Origin: Adiantum capillus-veneris
Lineage: Eukaryota > Streptophyta > Polypodiopsida > Polypodiales > Pteridaceae
DNA length: 64,000 bases
Direction of reading: 5' to 3'
NCBI GenBank assembly: GCA_014529385.2
Contig: CM043958.1
Coordinates: 119,979,518-120,043,517, forward strand
Shown: positions 10,906-22,700 of the stretch, piece after piece
How the letters are laid out: each line of letters begins with the position of its first letter
Numbering within the stretch: the first letter of the stretch is position 1
Notes under the pieces: generated by a model
Databases searched by the model: none
The model's input: only the letters and a program-made list of their open reading frames with translations
What the model was told of the DNA's origin: nothing
Position numbers and translations under genes: made by a program

Positions 10906-11736
10906 TCAAACACTGGTTAATCCTTTTTGTAAAGTTTCCCTTTTTGGTCTACATAGTGTGCATATAATTTTTGTGTAGCATACAAAGCTAACAACATTCT
11001 GTTTGATGTCCCTTAGGATCATGAATGATTGCACACTTGTGGTAGTGGATGCAAAATCATTTGCAAACCTAACAGTCTTTTCAACAATTTGTGATATCTG
11101 GACACCTTGACCAAATTCATGTAGGATTTGGTTGTTCAAAGAATCAATTTTAAGCTTTTCAGGTGCCTATGCATCTTTATGCTAATTTTGAACTTGTAGT
11201 GTTTTTACTGGTGCTTCTAACAATAATGTAGAATTATCTGATTGCATTAAAAGCGATGAGTTAGATGCACTTACATCAAGATTCACATTTCCAAATTTCT
11301 CTGTATCTTGCTTGGCAGTTGATGTGTCCTTGTTGTCTGGATTTCTTGGACAATCTTCAGAAACATGTCCACCTTTTCGTCCACAATCTGAGCAATATGC
11401 CATGACTGGTGGTATTTCATTTGGTTCAGTCATGTTAATCTCTAGATGAGAAGCTTTTGTTTCTGTGCTTGCTAAGTTGTCGGCTTCTTCTTATAAAACA
11501 CTAAGCATCAAGCTGTAGATTGCTCCATCTTGACCTTTGTACCGTCTTTGACCTGGTTCTCAATTAGATTGGCTTCAATCGGTTGATCTGTTGGATCTTG
11601 AAATTCTGGCTCTTGACTATATATCTGACCATTGTAATCCATAAACAATGACCCTGATTGCATATGCACCAATAGTATGTTTTGTTGGCTTGTGCAGATT
11701 TCTAGATAAACATTTGGGTTGACTTTTTGAACTTCT
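10906..11736 (-). pseudogene. Gag-like ORF with zinc knuckle, element B
   Basis: The minus-strand ORF 11433-11182 carries CSDCGRKGGHVSEDCP, a CCHC-type zinc knuckle (one residue longer than the usual spacing) typical of nucleocapsid. Open sequence in another frame (NPNVYLEICTSQQNILLVHM) continues upstream to 11736, exactly where the copia LTR begins, so the copia insertion split this ORF. The piece at 10906-11139 follows with no motif I know. Stops and frame changes show it is dead. Confidence 0.55.
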
Positions 11737-11963
11737 TGTTGGAATTAGGGTTGCAGAGAAACACACACAGCTTGGAGAAGACGAAGGAAGCTCAAGGCAC
11801 ACAATAGAGAGTGTGTTACTTAGTGTGCAATGGAAAGATAGATAGCCCTAGAGTGATGGGCGTATATACAATGCACGGGAGAAAAAACCTCCTAAAGAGG
11901 GAAAAAATGCCCCGGCGGTCCTAGTGTGTTCACACACATCACTACCACATGTATATGGTAACA
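11737..11963 (-). mobile_element. 3' LTR of copia element C
   Basis: It runs from TGTTGGAATTAGGG to ATGGTAACA, 227 bp, a typical short copia LTR. A minus-strand TATATA word lies at 11872-11878. The left flank is CTTCT (11732-11736). No second copy is present in the window, so the boundaries rest on the TGTT/AACA ends and the adjoining polypurine tract. Confidence 0.7.
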
Positions 11964-11975
11964 AATCCCCTCTGG
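11964..11975 (-). other. Polypurine tract of copia element C
   Basis: On the minus strand CCAGAGGGGATT lies directly before the LTR start TGTTACC, 63 bp after the end of the polyprotein. Confidence 0.7.
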
Positions 11976-12038
11976 AGTGATGCGGTGAACGAGAGCTAGC
12001 ACATGAGTAAAGGGAAGTGCCATGCCCCGAGGACAGGA

Positions 12039-15014
12039 TCACTCCACAAAGGGGAGTAAGCCCAAAGCTTTGCGGAAAGTTTCAAGCTTCTCATGAGACA
12101 ATACCTTTGTGAAAAGATCTGCAAGGTTGTCCTGTGTTGGCACATAAGCCAAGTTGATCTCTCCTGCTGAGAGCCTCTCCCTGACATAGTGGTAATGCAC
12201 CTCAATGTGCTTTGTGCGAGCATGAAAAACTGGGTTCCTCACAACTACCAATGCGCTCTGACTGTCAGTGTAGATAGTGTTGGCAGTGTCCTGTCCAACA
12301 CCCAAATCAGCCATAAGGCGTCTGAGCCATACACACTCAACCGCAGTTGTGAAGACTGCCCTGTACTCAGCCTCACAACTCGAAGTGGCCACAGTAGGTT
12401 GCTTCTTGCTCAACCATGATATACATGAACTGCCAAGCATGAAACAAAAACCACTTGTGGACACTCGCGTGTCAAAACAACCAGCCCAATCTGAGTCCGA
12501 AAAAGCATGTAAGTCTGGCGGCAATGATCCCCCCTTGGGATAAAACAAGCCAAGATGTAAAGTGCCACTAAGGTAGTGGAAAATTCTCTTGACAGCCTGC
12601 CAATGATTAGACCCTGGGCTATGCATAAATCTGCTGACCTGTGAGACTGCAAATTGAATATCCGGCCTCGTGTTGCATACATAAATGAGGCAGCCAACAA
12701 CAGTTTGGTAAAGAGTGACATCAGCAGGATCACCAGCATCATGTAGACTCAACTTCAAACCTATTTCCATGGGAGTGGCAATAGGTTTGCAATCCTCAAG
12801 TCCAAACTTACATAGCAATGTCTCTATGTAACTTTTCTGACACAAGGAAATACCACCATCACACTGCTTAAACTGTATACCCAAATAATGATGCAACAGC
12901 CCCAAATCTTTCATCTTGAAAGTAGCATTCAAATCAGCCTTAAATTCAGCAATATGTCTCTCATTTGGTCCAGTGATCAGCAAATCATCAACATAAAGAA
13001 CCACAATGAGAAGTACATCACCCTCACGCTTTACATACAATGTGCTTTCTGTTGGATTGTTACGAAAGCCTTGTTTGACCAAATGAGTGTCAGCTTTCTC
13101 ATACCAAGCACGAGGAGGTTGTTTCAACCCATACAAAGCCTTCTTACATCTGCACACTTTGTCCTCTTGTCCTTTTATGACAAAACCGCGAGGCTGCATT
13201 ACATAAACTTCCTCAAATATGTCACCATTCAAGAAAGCAGTAACAATGTCTGATTGATGTACATCCCAACCAAAATGAGCTGCCAATGCACATAGAAAAC
13301 GCATAGTAGTCATACGACAAGTGGGAGCAAAATTCTCTTCATAATCTATGCCTTTTTGTTGTGCATAACTCTTTGCAACAAGTCGAGCCTTATGGCAATC
13401 AATCTCACCATTTGGCTTGTGTTTCAACTTGTAAACCCACTTCGTACGAATGGCCTTTTTGCCAGGAGGCAAATCACATAAAGTCCATGTGTCATTTTCT
13501 ATAAGTGCATCATATTCTGATTGCATGGCAGCCATCCAATTTTCTGAATGCTGTGCTTCATCAAAAGAGAGAGGCTCCTCAACATCATGTAAACTAGACA
13601 CAGCCAAAGCATAACAATTTGATGCATAAGATGCATGGCGAGAGCCTGAACGAGTACGACTAGACAAAGGTGCATCCAATTTACTGTCACGCAAAGTGTG
13701 CACCAGCCATTTTGGCATACCTCTAGCCTGCTCATTTTCAGCCCTTTCCTCATCAAGTACATCATGTACATCTGCATCAGTAATAGGCTGATCTAAAACA
13801 TTTTCAGAAACCCCCATAGGCTGTACATTTGCCTCATTGGAACTTACATTCGTATTTCCACCACTGAAAAGAGGCAACAAAGTGTCATAAATGTCCTGTG
13901 AGCTTACATTACTGTCTCTAGTAAATGACAGCAACGGCTGAACAGAATCTTCCACAAACACTACATCCCGAGAAACCAGAATACGTTTTTTTTGCGGATG
14001 ATACAACCTGTAACCTTTGCTTTCAGCACTATAACCAACAAAAATACATTTGACAGCCTTATCATCCAATTTTTTGCGCTGCACTTGTGGCACCAAAGCA
14101 TATGCCAAACATCCAAAAACACGCATGTGCTCAATAGAAGGCTTTCTATCATGCCATGCTTCATATGGAGAAATAGACTGCAAAACTTTCGTAGGACACC
14201 TGTTAAGTACATAAGTGGCACACATGATGGCCTCAAGCCAAAAAGAATGCGGCAAAGCTTGACTTTTGACCATACATCGTGCCATTTCCATCAATGACTT
14301 GTTTTTCCTCTCAGCAACACCATTTTGCTGAGGTGTATAAGGCAATGTACATTGGTGTTTTCTCCCACGACTAGCCAGAAATTCATTAAATTCATGAGAC
14401 ATATACTCCCCCCCTCGATCGGAACGGAGGGTGCCCATAGTACATTTCGAGACATTTTCAGCCATAGCCAGAAATTGTTTGAAGCACATAAAAACTTCGG
14501 ACTTCGCTTTAAGCAGAAATACCCATGCATGCCTGGAGTAGTCATCAATGAAAGTCATGAAGTACAGGTAATTGCCCAAGGATGGAGTTTGCATGGGCCC
14601 ACAAACATCACTATGCACAAGCTGCAACCTGCATGTGGCCCGAACTGAACCATCCTTTGGAACTTTAGAACGCTGCATCTTACCCAAAATACAACCTTCA
14701 CAAACATGTTTGACAGGTGCTTCAAGAGGTGGCAAAGAAGCAACCATATCAGATTTTTGCAAACGCAGCAAACTGGCAAAATTCAGATGACCAAAACGTG
14801 CATGCCAAATTTTTGCATCTGAAATAGCCCTTGAATCTGCAACAGCATTTGCAAAATTTTGTCCACACTTGTCATACAAAGTGAGCTTATACAACCCACG
14901 GAACAAAAGGCCAGATGCAACAATTTCATCACCAAAACTGAGATCATGAAGTGTACATCTGTCATCCACAAATTTGACTACAAGTCCAAGTCTAGCAAGT
15001 GCAGATACAGACAA
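12039..15014 (-). CDS. Copia pol: integrase, reverse transcriptase, RNase H
   Basis: This open frame of 991 residues holds the pol part of a Ty1/copia polyprotein. In order: integrase zinc domain (H71, H76, C105, C108), integrase core with D136, D199 (SDRGGEY) and E235 (NGVAERKN), the copia RT with D589 (HQSDIVTAFLNG) and YVDD at 674-677, and RNase H with SDSDWAG (D840, D842), E881 and D917. It ends VLSHEKLETFRKALGL, the usual copia C-terminus. All catalytic residues are present and there is no internal stop. The first Met is not a real start: the frame joins gag-protease (14978-16027) through a one-base frameshift near 15005-15030. Confidence 0.95.
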   Translation of the reverse strand: MSVSALARLGLVVKFVDDRCTLHDLSFGDEIVASGLLFRGLYKLTLYDKCGQNFANAVADSRAISDAKIWHARFGHLNFASLLRLQKSDMVASLPPLEAPVKHVCEGCILGKMQRSKVPKDGSVRATCRLQLVHSDVCGPMQTPSLGNYLYFMTFIDDYSRHAWVFLLKAKSEVFMCFKQFLAMAENVSKCTMGTLRSDRGGEYMSHEFNEFLASRGRKHQCTLPYTPQQNGVAERKNKSLMEMARCMVKSQALPHSFWLEAIMCATYVLNRCPTKVLQSISPYEAWHDRKPSIEHMRVFGCLAYALVPQVQRKKLDDKAVKCIFVGYSAESKGYRLYHPQKKRILVSRDVVFVEDSVQPLLSFTRDSNVSSQDIYDTLLPLFSGGNTNVSSNEANVQPMGVSENVLDQPITDADVHDVLDEERAENEQARGMPKWLVHTLRDSKLDAPLSSRTRSGSRHASYASNCYALAVSSLHDVEEPLSFDEAQHSENWMAAMQSEYDALIENDTWTLCDLPPGKKAIRTKWVYKLKHKPNGEIDCHKARLVAKSYAQQKGIDYEENFAPTCRMTTMRFLCALAAHFGWDVHQSDIVTAFLNGDIFEEVYVMQPRGFVIKGQEDKVCRCKKALYGLKQPPRAWYEKADTHLVKQGFRNNPTESTLYVKREGDVLLIVVLYVDDLLITGPNERHIAEFKADLNATFKMKDLGLLHHYLGIQFKQCDGGISLCQKSYIETLLCKFGLEDCKPIATPMEIGLKLSLHDAGDPADVTLYQTVVGCLIYVCNTRPDIQFAVSQVSRFMHSPGSNHWQAVKRIFHYLSGTLHLGLFYPKGGSLPPDLHAFSDSDWAGCFDTRVSTSGFCFMLGSSCISWLSKKQPTVATSSCEAEYRAVFTTAVECVWLRRLMADLGVGQDTANTIYTDSQSALVVVRNPVFHARTKHIEVHYHYVRERLSAGEINLAYVPTQDNLADLFTKVLSHEKLETFRKALGLLPFVE

Positions 15015-16027
15015 GAGATTCTTCGTGCATCAACAAGTGTGAAGGAACTGCCATTAGCAGCAGTGAGCACAATCTTTCCAACTCCCTGAACTGGATAAGA
15101 GGCATTGTTGGCACAAGTGACTGAATTCCCATGAGGGACAGACTCAAGAGAGGTAAACAATTCACGATGTGAGGTAATGTGCTTCGTAGCACCACTGTCG
15201 AAATACCACACATGTGAATCTGCAGCAACTGACAAGCATGCATCATGGACAGCAGGATTGTAAGTGCACTCTGCGCTAAAAGTCCATTCTGCATCAACAT
15301 CAGCAACACGGTCTCCTTTCACAGAAGACTCAACAATGGCTGCATTTGTAGTGGAACCAGCATTTGCAGTGGAACCACCCTCTTTCTTCTTAGCCTCTTT
15401 GGCCTTCAACTTAGGACATGACTTGATCAAGTGATCATTGGCTTTGCAATAATGGCAACGCATCTTCTTTTTGCCCTTATCACCAGAATTGCCAGGTGAA
15501 GTACTGCCAGCAGAAGCATTAGGAACAGAATTTTTGCCACTCGCAGCAGAACCATAAGAAGTGGCTGCATTACTGTTACCACCCTTTCTTTGAGAAGCAA
15601 TAAAAGCCTGTTTAACTGCACGCTGCCTAGTCCTGTTTTTTCTACAAAGTGACTCTTGCAACAACAATGTGCATAATGCATCAAACTTGACAACTTCAGG
15701 ATTTCCTTGGGTCATCAGTCTCCAAGTACTAGCAAAAGTCTGGTAGGAATCTGGTAAGGCATCAAGAACAGTCTGCACAAGGGAACTGTCTGAAATGACT
15801 TCACCTACAAAAATAAGCTGCTCATTGATATCCTTGACACTAGCAAGGAAAGTGTCCATGTCATCTTCCTCATGCATAATCTTCGACTTCAGCTCTTTAC
15901 GCAGCAAAGCAATTTTAGCCTCATTGCGGCTTGCATAAAGACATGCTAAAATATCCCAAGCCTGTTTTGCAGATTTTGCTGAACGGATGTGAGGAACAAT
16001 GGTGCGCTTCCCAGACAACGCAATCAA
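14978..16027 (-). CDS. Copia gag and protease part
   Basis: The 349-residue frame covers the gag polyprotein of copia type (KQAWDILACLYASRNEAKIA near residue 21), a CCHC zinc knuckle at 191-204 (CHYCKANDHLIKSC) and the protease active site DSGA at 277-280 (WYFDSGATKHIT). It then runs out of frame at the junction with pol. Upstream, similar-looking protein (ARIAAVRVVLPTTKQAR) continues in frame behind a TAG, so the true start has been lost; roughly the first 60-80 residues of a normal copia gag are missing or unreadable. Confidence 0.9.
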   Translation of the reverse strand: MIALSGKRTIVPHIRSAKSAKQAWDILACLYASRNEAKIALLRKELKSKIMHEEDDMDTFLASVKDINEQLIFVGEVISDSSLVQTVLDALPDSYQTFASTWRLMTQGNPEVVKFDALCTLLLQESLCRKNRTRQRAVKQAFIASQRKGGNSNAATSYGSAASGKNSVPNASAGSTSPGNSGDKGKKKMRCHYCKANDHLIKSCPKLKAKEAKKKEGGSTANAGSTTNAAIVESSVKGDRVADVDAEWTFSAECTYNPAVHDACLSVAADSHVWYFDSGATKHITSHRELFTSLESVPHGNSVTCANNASYPVQGVGKIVLTAANGSSFTLVDARRISCLYLHLLDLDL

Positions 16028-16126
16028 TGCATGAGCCTGCGCATCCTTAACATCCTAACGAGCTTGCTTTGTCGTAGGCAAAACAACTCTAACAGCTGCA
16101 ATCCTTGCAGCAAGACCTGCAACATT

Positions 16127-16680
16127 TTATAAATTTTTAGTATTTTTATGAATTGTTCTAGTTTTTTGGAAAAGTTTTGATTTTTAAGATTTTTTTGTGA
16201 ATTTCTAATTTTTCTGTCAATTTTAGAATTTTTAAAGATTTTATGAATTTTTTGTGATTTATTGTGTCTTTTTCGGAAATTTTGGATTTTTAATGAGTTT
16301 TCTACAATTTTTAGGGATGTATCTGTGTTAATTTTTTATTTTTTAATGATTTTCTATGAGTTTTTTTTGTGAACTTTTTATGTTTTTTATTTTTTTGTCA
16401 ATTTTAAAATCTTTTTTTATTTTTTATGAGTTTTTTTTTAAAAATTTAATCCCTTTTTTATTTTTTTATGTGTTTTTATTTTTATGATTTTTTTGGTATG
16501 TTTTTTTTTTAAAAAAAAATTATTACTTATTTTATTTTCTAAACCTTTTTTATTTTTTTTTGAATTTTTGAACTAATTTTTGAATTGTTTTTATGTGTTT
16601 TTTTAAATTTTTAATGCATTTTTTTGTTTAATTTCTTTGTGTGTTTTATTATGCAAAATAAATAAATAAAAGAACTTTTA
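16127..16680. repeat. T-rich low-complexity tract
   Basis: About 550 bp of nearly pure T with scattered A, built from words such as TTTTTATGAATTTTT. It begins exactly where the copia gag similarity ends and is followed by the microsatellite at 16928. It may be part of B's leader or the scar of the lost copia 5' end. Confidence 0.7.
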
Positions 16681-16925
16681 TTACCTGCCCTGCTTACCGT
16701 GGCGCGCTGCTGCTTTGACTTGCGTCCCTGAGTGAAGGCGGGCATGGCGCACTGCGCGAGTAAGAGAAGGGAGAGATAGGGCGCCGCTGACGTGGCCGCT
16801 GACAGGGAGGAGCAGCGATGGGGTAGCTGTTAACTTGCGGGGTGATGATGGTGCAACAGCCTGTACGCTGTAAGGGGCAGTACACGACAACAGTGGGGGG
16901 GGAAAGTGGGTAGGCAACAAGAAGG

Positions 16926-16927
<2 letters not shown>
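16681..16927. other. GC-richer spacer
   Basis: Unique-looking sequence of higher GC between the T-rich tract and the (AG)n run. No coding signal beyond a frame that simply reads into the microsatellite. Confidence 0.4.
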
Positions 16928-17011
<84 letters not shown>

Positions 17012-17107
17012 GAGGAGAGAAGGTGCAAATAATCGTTATGGAGTTAGTGAGAGAGTGAGGGGATTAGTGAGATATTGCAAAAATAATCGCTTTGGGCAGG
17101 GGGTGGG

Positions 17108-17149
<42 letters not shown>
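16928..17149. repeat. Two (AG)n microsatellites
   Basis: (GA/AG)n fills 16928-17008 (about 40 units) and 17109-17149 (about 20 units), separated by a segment with CAAATAATCG-like words. Confidence 0.95.
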
Positions 17150-17151
<2 letters not shown>

Positions 17152-18783
17152 GGAGTGTGTATGAGGTGGTGTTCACGCGCCACGAAACGAGAAAATGGCG
17201 AAGGCGACAGGCAGAAGGAGGATGACGATTATTTTAACGTCATAGGAAACTATCCCAAGAGACCATAAAGATCTATCTGATAAGGAAATTTTATTTGCCG
17301 CAAGGCAAGGTGGAAAAAGACAAGCATCGAAACTCAAAATTTGCTTTTTTTATTTTTAACGTCCAAAAATATCAAAATTATGCCAAAAATTAGCCGAAAA
17401 CGCTAAGATTCACCCGAAACCCAAAAAATCGCCAAAAAAATCCAAAAAATTCTAAACATCTTAAAAAATCATCAGCAATCACAATCAAACACTTTCGACA
17501 CGCATAAGCACACAAAAATAGCAGTTTTTATTGAAAATACCAAATTCGACAAAATCATCAACCCGATCTCCGAAAATAGTAAAACGCTCAAAATTTGACA
17601 CGAAAGCCCAAATACGCTCAAAATCGAGCCGTAAACACACGTTCAAAACAGCTCGTAAAGATCGCTAGATATCAATTTTTTTGCGGAATTAAGCAAAAAT
17701 TAATGCAAAAATTACCAAAAATTATCCAAAATTATCATTTTTTTAGAAAAATTCTCCATACATAGGGGATTAGTGCAGCCAAATAAAATCACAAAAAGCA
17801 CAAAAATTCAATTGCCAAATAATATGATCAATAAGATCCAAACTAGACAATTAAATCGGCAAAATGAGCGGCAAAATTAGGTCAGAATTTGACATATTGG
17901 AGTGTGTAAATCCCTGTTTTGAGCTCAAAAATGCAGCAATTAACCATTACACACACCAAATATGCAATCAAAAATGGAATTAATCATGCACATTAAGCAC
18001 TTTTTAGACAGTTTTTACTAATCTTTAGGTGCGCACCACAAAGGGTTAATCTTGTCAAAATTGCAATGTGATTTCACAAATCTCTAGTTGGGCATGATCA
18101 CAACACAAATCAATCATCACAATTGAAAAATCATGAAGCACACATTGATTTCTAGGTGCATAAACAAGGGCAAAATAATGCACACATACCTAAAATTAGG
18201 CATACACACACTCAAATAGAATGCACATACACTTGATTTTAGTGCACACACACTTGCAATTAGATCAATTAAGCACACAATTAGCAATGTACAATCACCA
18301 ATTAGCAATTGAACTTATCAATTTCATACGCCACCAAATTTGGAAAATTTTGGCATTACGACGGCATGAAAACGAACAATCCAAAAATTTCATAGCAACA
18401 TTGCATTGCAATAACATAGCATCAACATTAAATTGCATCATGGTGGAGTGTCTACACAATTAATCTACACATATTTAGATTCTAGGGAGGTTGAGAATAC
18501 CACCTCGATTACCTTTCCATTGAAGATCAATTGAACGGTTGAAAGCTCCAATCCATAGAAGAAAATTAGTGTGTAAGTTAGCAAAGTTAGTGAAATTAGC
18601 AAGAGGTTAGTATGAAATTAGAGTGTGTAAACACACAATTGGCAAGATACGATGACAAATTAGGGAATTATGAACACATTGCTTCATACACACATATCCA
18701 AAATCCACAAAAACATAAACACACAAGTGAAATTAGTGAGGAAACACATTCGATTATGCCACAATTACACTAGCATAAGCCAT
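17150..18783 (-). other. Leader of element B
   Basis: A/T-rich sequence lying just inside the primer site. It is full of short words such as CAAAAATT and GTGCACACAC and has no ORF with a known domain on the minus strand. It is the untranslated leader of B by position. Confidence 0.5.
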
Positions 18784-18805
18784 CGTCCCCGGCAAGCGCA
18801 CCAAA
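18784..18805 (-). other. Primer binding site of element B (tRNA-Asp type)
   Basis: On the minus strand TGGTGCGCTTGCCGGGGA lies directly after the LTR end. It matches the tRNA-Asp primer sequence TGGCGCCGTTGCCGGGGA with three differences, so B uses the same primer class as A. Confidence 0.75.
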
Positions 18806-19734
18806 TGTTGGGTGTTCTATCATTGCAATAGCTCCAATGACCAAAAAAATTATCAATCCAGAGGGATGAGCTACCCGGTTAGGACATGGAAACACTCATA
18901 CGATTAGTGAGCTAATCATGACAACAAGAATGGTTAACTCTATGAGGTGAGCTTCTCGGCCTATGAAGGAGCTAAGCCATAATGATGGGCAATCTCCACA
19001 TCCACTTCCCTTCACCTCCAATCAACCCAATCACACAGACTAACGATTACAAGACGCACACAACACTAATCCTATCATGCAACACACAAATCACAAGCAC
19101 ACACACATAGATCTATCGAGCACCACACTCCAATCAAACCTACATGCACACACAAGCAAAGAGGGCAATCAGACAAGATTAGAGAGGGATTTACCACTAA
19201 TTAGTTACAATCTAGCTAATCAAAGCATCATTAGCAATCATAAGAAGCATGTGAGAGGCATAATGAAAGAGAATTAGGCATTGATTATTGTTAACCAAGT
19301 CACATGAGCAAGGAGAAGCTCAAGGACTCCATAGCCACACACCTTAAGAGCTCTCACCAAGAAAGAGTGCTCTCAACAAATGAGCTTGGGAACCCTAATT
19401 TCTTTTACACACTACCTTATATACCTAGGGTAACAATATGCAATGTTTGGGCGTCCAAGGCCTTTAGGGCTCCACCATTTACTGAATCTGCAACCTAGGC
19501 ACACTAATAATTGACATGTTCTTTACAGCTTGGAACTCCCATTGAGCCCGTAACAAATTAAAATATTACAATGGCTTGAAATAAATCGAGAATTTACACT
19601 ACGTGACCATTTTAGAAAAATGTGAAAAATGTGTAATTCCAATCTTTACTACTTCTTCCTGTTGATCCTCGATGTGCATTTGTACTTCTTCAATCTTTAG
19701 CAGCTTCTGTTAACTAATGTTGACTCAGTTAACA
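18806..19734 (-). mobile_element. 5' LTR of element B (LTR2)
   Basis: It starts TGTTGGGTGTTCT and ends CTCAGTTAACA, 929 bp, pairing with LTR1. The minus-strand TATA box is at about 19415-19425. The two LTRs differ by many substitutions and small indels, implying an old insertion. Confidence 0.9.
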
Positions 19735-22700
19735 GAGAGAGTCCTAGGAGAACCCCCTATCCCCTCAAACCATCCTTTTTCTTCTTCTTTGAGCCCTCGC
19801 GTAAAAAAATCACTTTTAAAAAAAAAAACCCTCCTTCCTCTTCACCCGCTTCTTATTCTAATTCTCCACACCTCCAAAAACCTAAGCTCAAGCATAAGGG
19901 AAAAAAAACGCAAAGTACTCCTCTTTAGCTCTTTTCCTCTTCTTTTTTGTAAGGGCCTCCTCCTAGCCCTTATTCATGACTAACACATCGAAGTAATAGA
20001 CTTTTTAAAAAACCAATAAAAACAAAAATAAAAAGTTGAGGATAGTTCGGGTAAATTTGGGCTAAATCAAAGCACCAAAGGTTTACACCATGGAGACATG
20101 GGCATAACCAATGCATGAGAAATTAGTTTTTTACTCTCAAGAAGCATAAGGAAAAAGAAAGATAAAAAAAGGATAAGGTGGATAAGTAACTTGTTGAGGA
20201 AGTTTTGAAAAGAGATAAAAGTTATCAAGATAAGTAAAAATAAGTTATCTATAAGGAAGATAAGCTACCAAGATGAGTGAAGGCTCTTATAGTAAACATA
20301 AAAAGAGGGCTTCTCTACTCATTCAATACTTCTCTCCTTGATTTTGAAAGTGCAAACTTGAGATAAGTTGTAGCAGAAGCTTGGAAAAGCTATAGCTAAG
20401 CCTCTTTCACACACACATATCTCCTAGAGAAGCCATGACCAAAACAATAATCAATCTTGTCTTAACTTGATCCTCTTCATTTTATTACCCTCTCCCTCTG
20501 CTCTCTCCTAACCCTCAAGCTTTCCATAGTTTGAATCTCTCTTGTCTCTTTCCATTCTCTCATTACAAGAAGCACGATTGGTGGTCTTTAAGTGAATGTG
20601 GAGAGGGAGAGAGCTGCCTATGTCAGAATACTTCTTCAATGCTCCCCCAAAGCAAGGAGAAGACTCTACCACACATACACCAAGGTAAGGTTTTCTTATC
20701 ATCTTCATGCTATTGCGCATCTTAAACAATTGGGTTACGTTTCATTCTAAGTTAATTTATGCTTAAGCTCTCATGCTTCCATAAGCAAGCTTTCCTCTTA
20801 CGTAGAAGAACAAATTATTAAATTTTCTTGTTAATTAACAACATTACTAACCACTTACTACGATGTTATTTCAAGTTTCATTATTTCAAATTCTTTAGAG
20901 TACCAGGCTAATATGGCCTAGAGAGAGTAGAAAGCACTCTCTTTATCCATAGGTGCTTAGAGATCATACTTATTTAAATAGTATGCATGATGAATGGTGA
21001 CTAATATTTGTGCTTATCCCTAAACCCGTAAATTTTTTTGTGACTTTTGAGTTACTCTTATTCTCTTACCTAAACTACTTAATAGAGATAAATGTCATAA
21101 ATCAAAGGCAATTAAGTATTAAATTTTTTGGAACTAACTTTATTTTTCAAAAGAGGCATTATAATTTCTCTAAAAGAAATGCTCTTATGAAAGGCTCACA
21201 ACTTTTTCTTTGATTATGTATTCAAGTTAAATGTAGAAATAAAATATTTTGCTTCTCTCTAAAAAGCATGTGTGTAAGATTTTGTTAAGTGACATACTTA
21301 ATATCTAATTCTCTCACAATGTTGAGTTTTGAAGGGTACTCTTATCATAATCAAAGGAATTCTTTTTGAAAAAGGATTCCCTTTCCAAGTAAGGTTATCC
21401 CCTCCCCCCCCCCCCCCTCCCCCCCTTCCTTGTCAATGGAAAATTCCCAAAATTTTGAGCCTCTCCTAGCTACGTGAGCGATCCTCTCCACGGTAGAAGA
21501 GGTAAGCCTAAATCTCATCTTAAGAAGAATTCTTTAATTATTCATGCTCCATTACATGAGCATTTCTCACTACATGAGCATGTCCACTCTTAGGAATTTT
21601 TGCATTTTTACTCTTATACCACCATTCATTAAAGGGTTCTACTCTTGCATAAACCATCATTGACTCTTGCATAAACAATCAAAGGAAGTATTAAGATTAT
21701 TTGCCTTAAGATTACTAGTTAGTGCATTCCAAAGTTTTGTGCTTACAACTCATGGTTCATACCAAATCAAAGGTCATTGTAGAGAGCATATGTATTTTTC
21801 ATTTCAAGTTTGTCTACTTTCAAGTTCGCTTTGCAATTAAAAAGGGGGGAGTAAGGGGATAGCTTCACGAAAGTGATGAGCGTGATGCCCACCGCTTCCA
21901 TGGAGATGCCCCTTTGGATGGCAAATGATGCGAAGAAAACAAAGGAGGTTTGTCCAAGATGGGGTTAACTTGAAACTTACATTAAGACAAAAACCTTAAA
22001 CTCCTAAAAGACTCCTTGTTTTTATAAAGTCTTGTTTGAGTAGACATTAAAAGGAAATAGAAACTACGGGACTATTACTCAATGTACTTAATCTAAATCT
22101 CAACTAGGATTAAAACTTTACCAAGAAGATTTGACGTGGATAGCCCTAGCATAACATATAAGTTTTAAGTATGAAATTTGTCTTACATGTTTGAAAAAGG
22201 TTGGCATAGATACTTACTTGTGGAATGCAATGAGGGATGGTCCTTTTTCTAGTGGCTAGGATTGATAATAACCATTGGTCTATATTTTGATCTTGGATTC
22301 ATTCAATGCCCTAGAATTAGAATTAGGTGGGAGTGAGTCCCGATCGGGTGGAAGGACCCGTAGATGCATTTAAAAATCGGTTTAGTTTGAGTAGGTTTGG
22401 TGATGACAAGAAAAGGAGGAAAATGGATCCAAGAAGGAACCAGATGAAGGAGAAAGATGTGATTTAATTAAAGAACTCTTCTAATTGTTTGGTAAAAAGG
22501 AACCTTGAAAAGGCTTGGAACTTAGATGGGCTATCCTGCAATTGTCCTCACTAACCATTGCTTCTCAAAGTATTTATCTAAAAGGAATTTATGGTAGTTT
22601 AATTTTGTAAGAATTTCTCAAATAACATAAAGAAAAATAAGAATTAGAAACTGTGTAAAGGCACCACCTCCACCCATGGCAAAGGAGACAAAATACCCGA

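Larger units (their letters stand above)
11737..16125 (-). mobile_element. Element C, Ty1/copia retrotransposon, 5'-truncated
   Basis: A minus-strand copia element sits inside B: 3' LTR (11737-11963), polypurine tract, and gag-PR-IN-RT-RH coding sequence (12039-16027 and a little beyond). Coding similarity fades at about 16125 into T-rich sequence; no 5' LTR or initiator-Met primer site is found there. Apart from one frameshift and one upstream stop the coding region is well preserved, so it is younger than its host element. Confidence 0.9.
5558..19734 (-). mobile_element. Element B, LTR retrotransposon with nested copia
   Basis: Two LTRs (5558-6482 and 18806-19734), a primer site next to the right LTR and a polypurine tract next to the left LTR define a complete minus-strand element of about 14.2 kb. 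The internal part holds an A/T-rich leader (right), an inserted copia element, and decayed ORFs with a zinc knuckle and retropepsin-like domains (left). I find no RT, RNase H or integrase of its own. The flanks (CCCAA left, GAGAG right) do not form a target duplication, so the ends may have been rearranged by recombination. Confidence 0.8.

Noticed and set aside
5558-19734. Target duplication for element B
   Set aside because: The flanks are CCCAA and GAGAG; they do not match, so no duplication is claimed although the LTR pair is clear.
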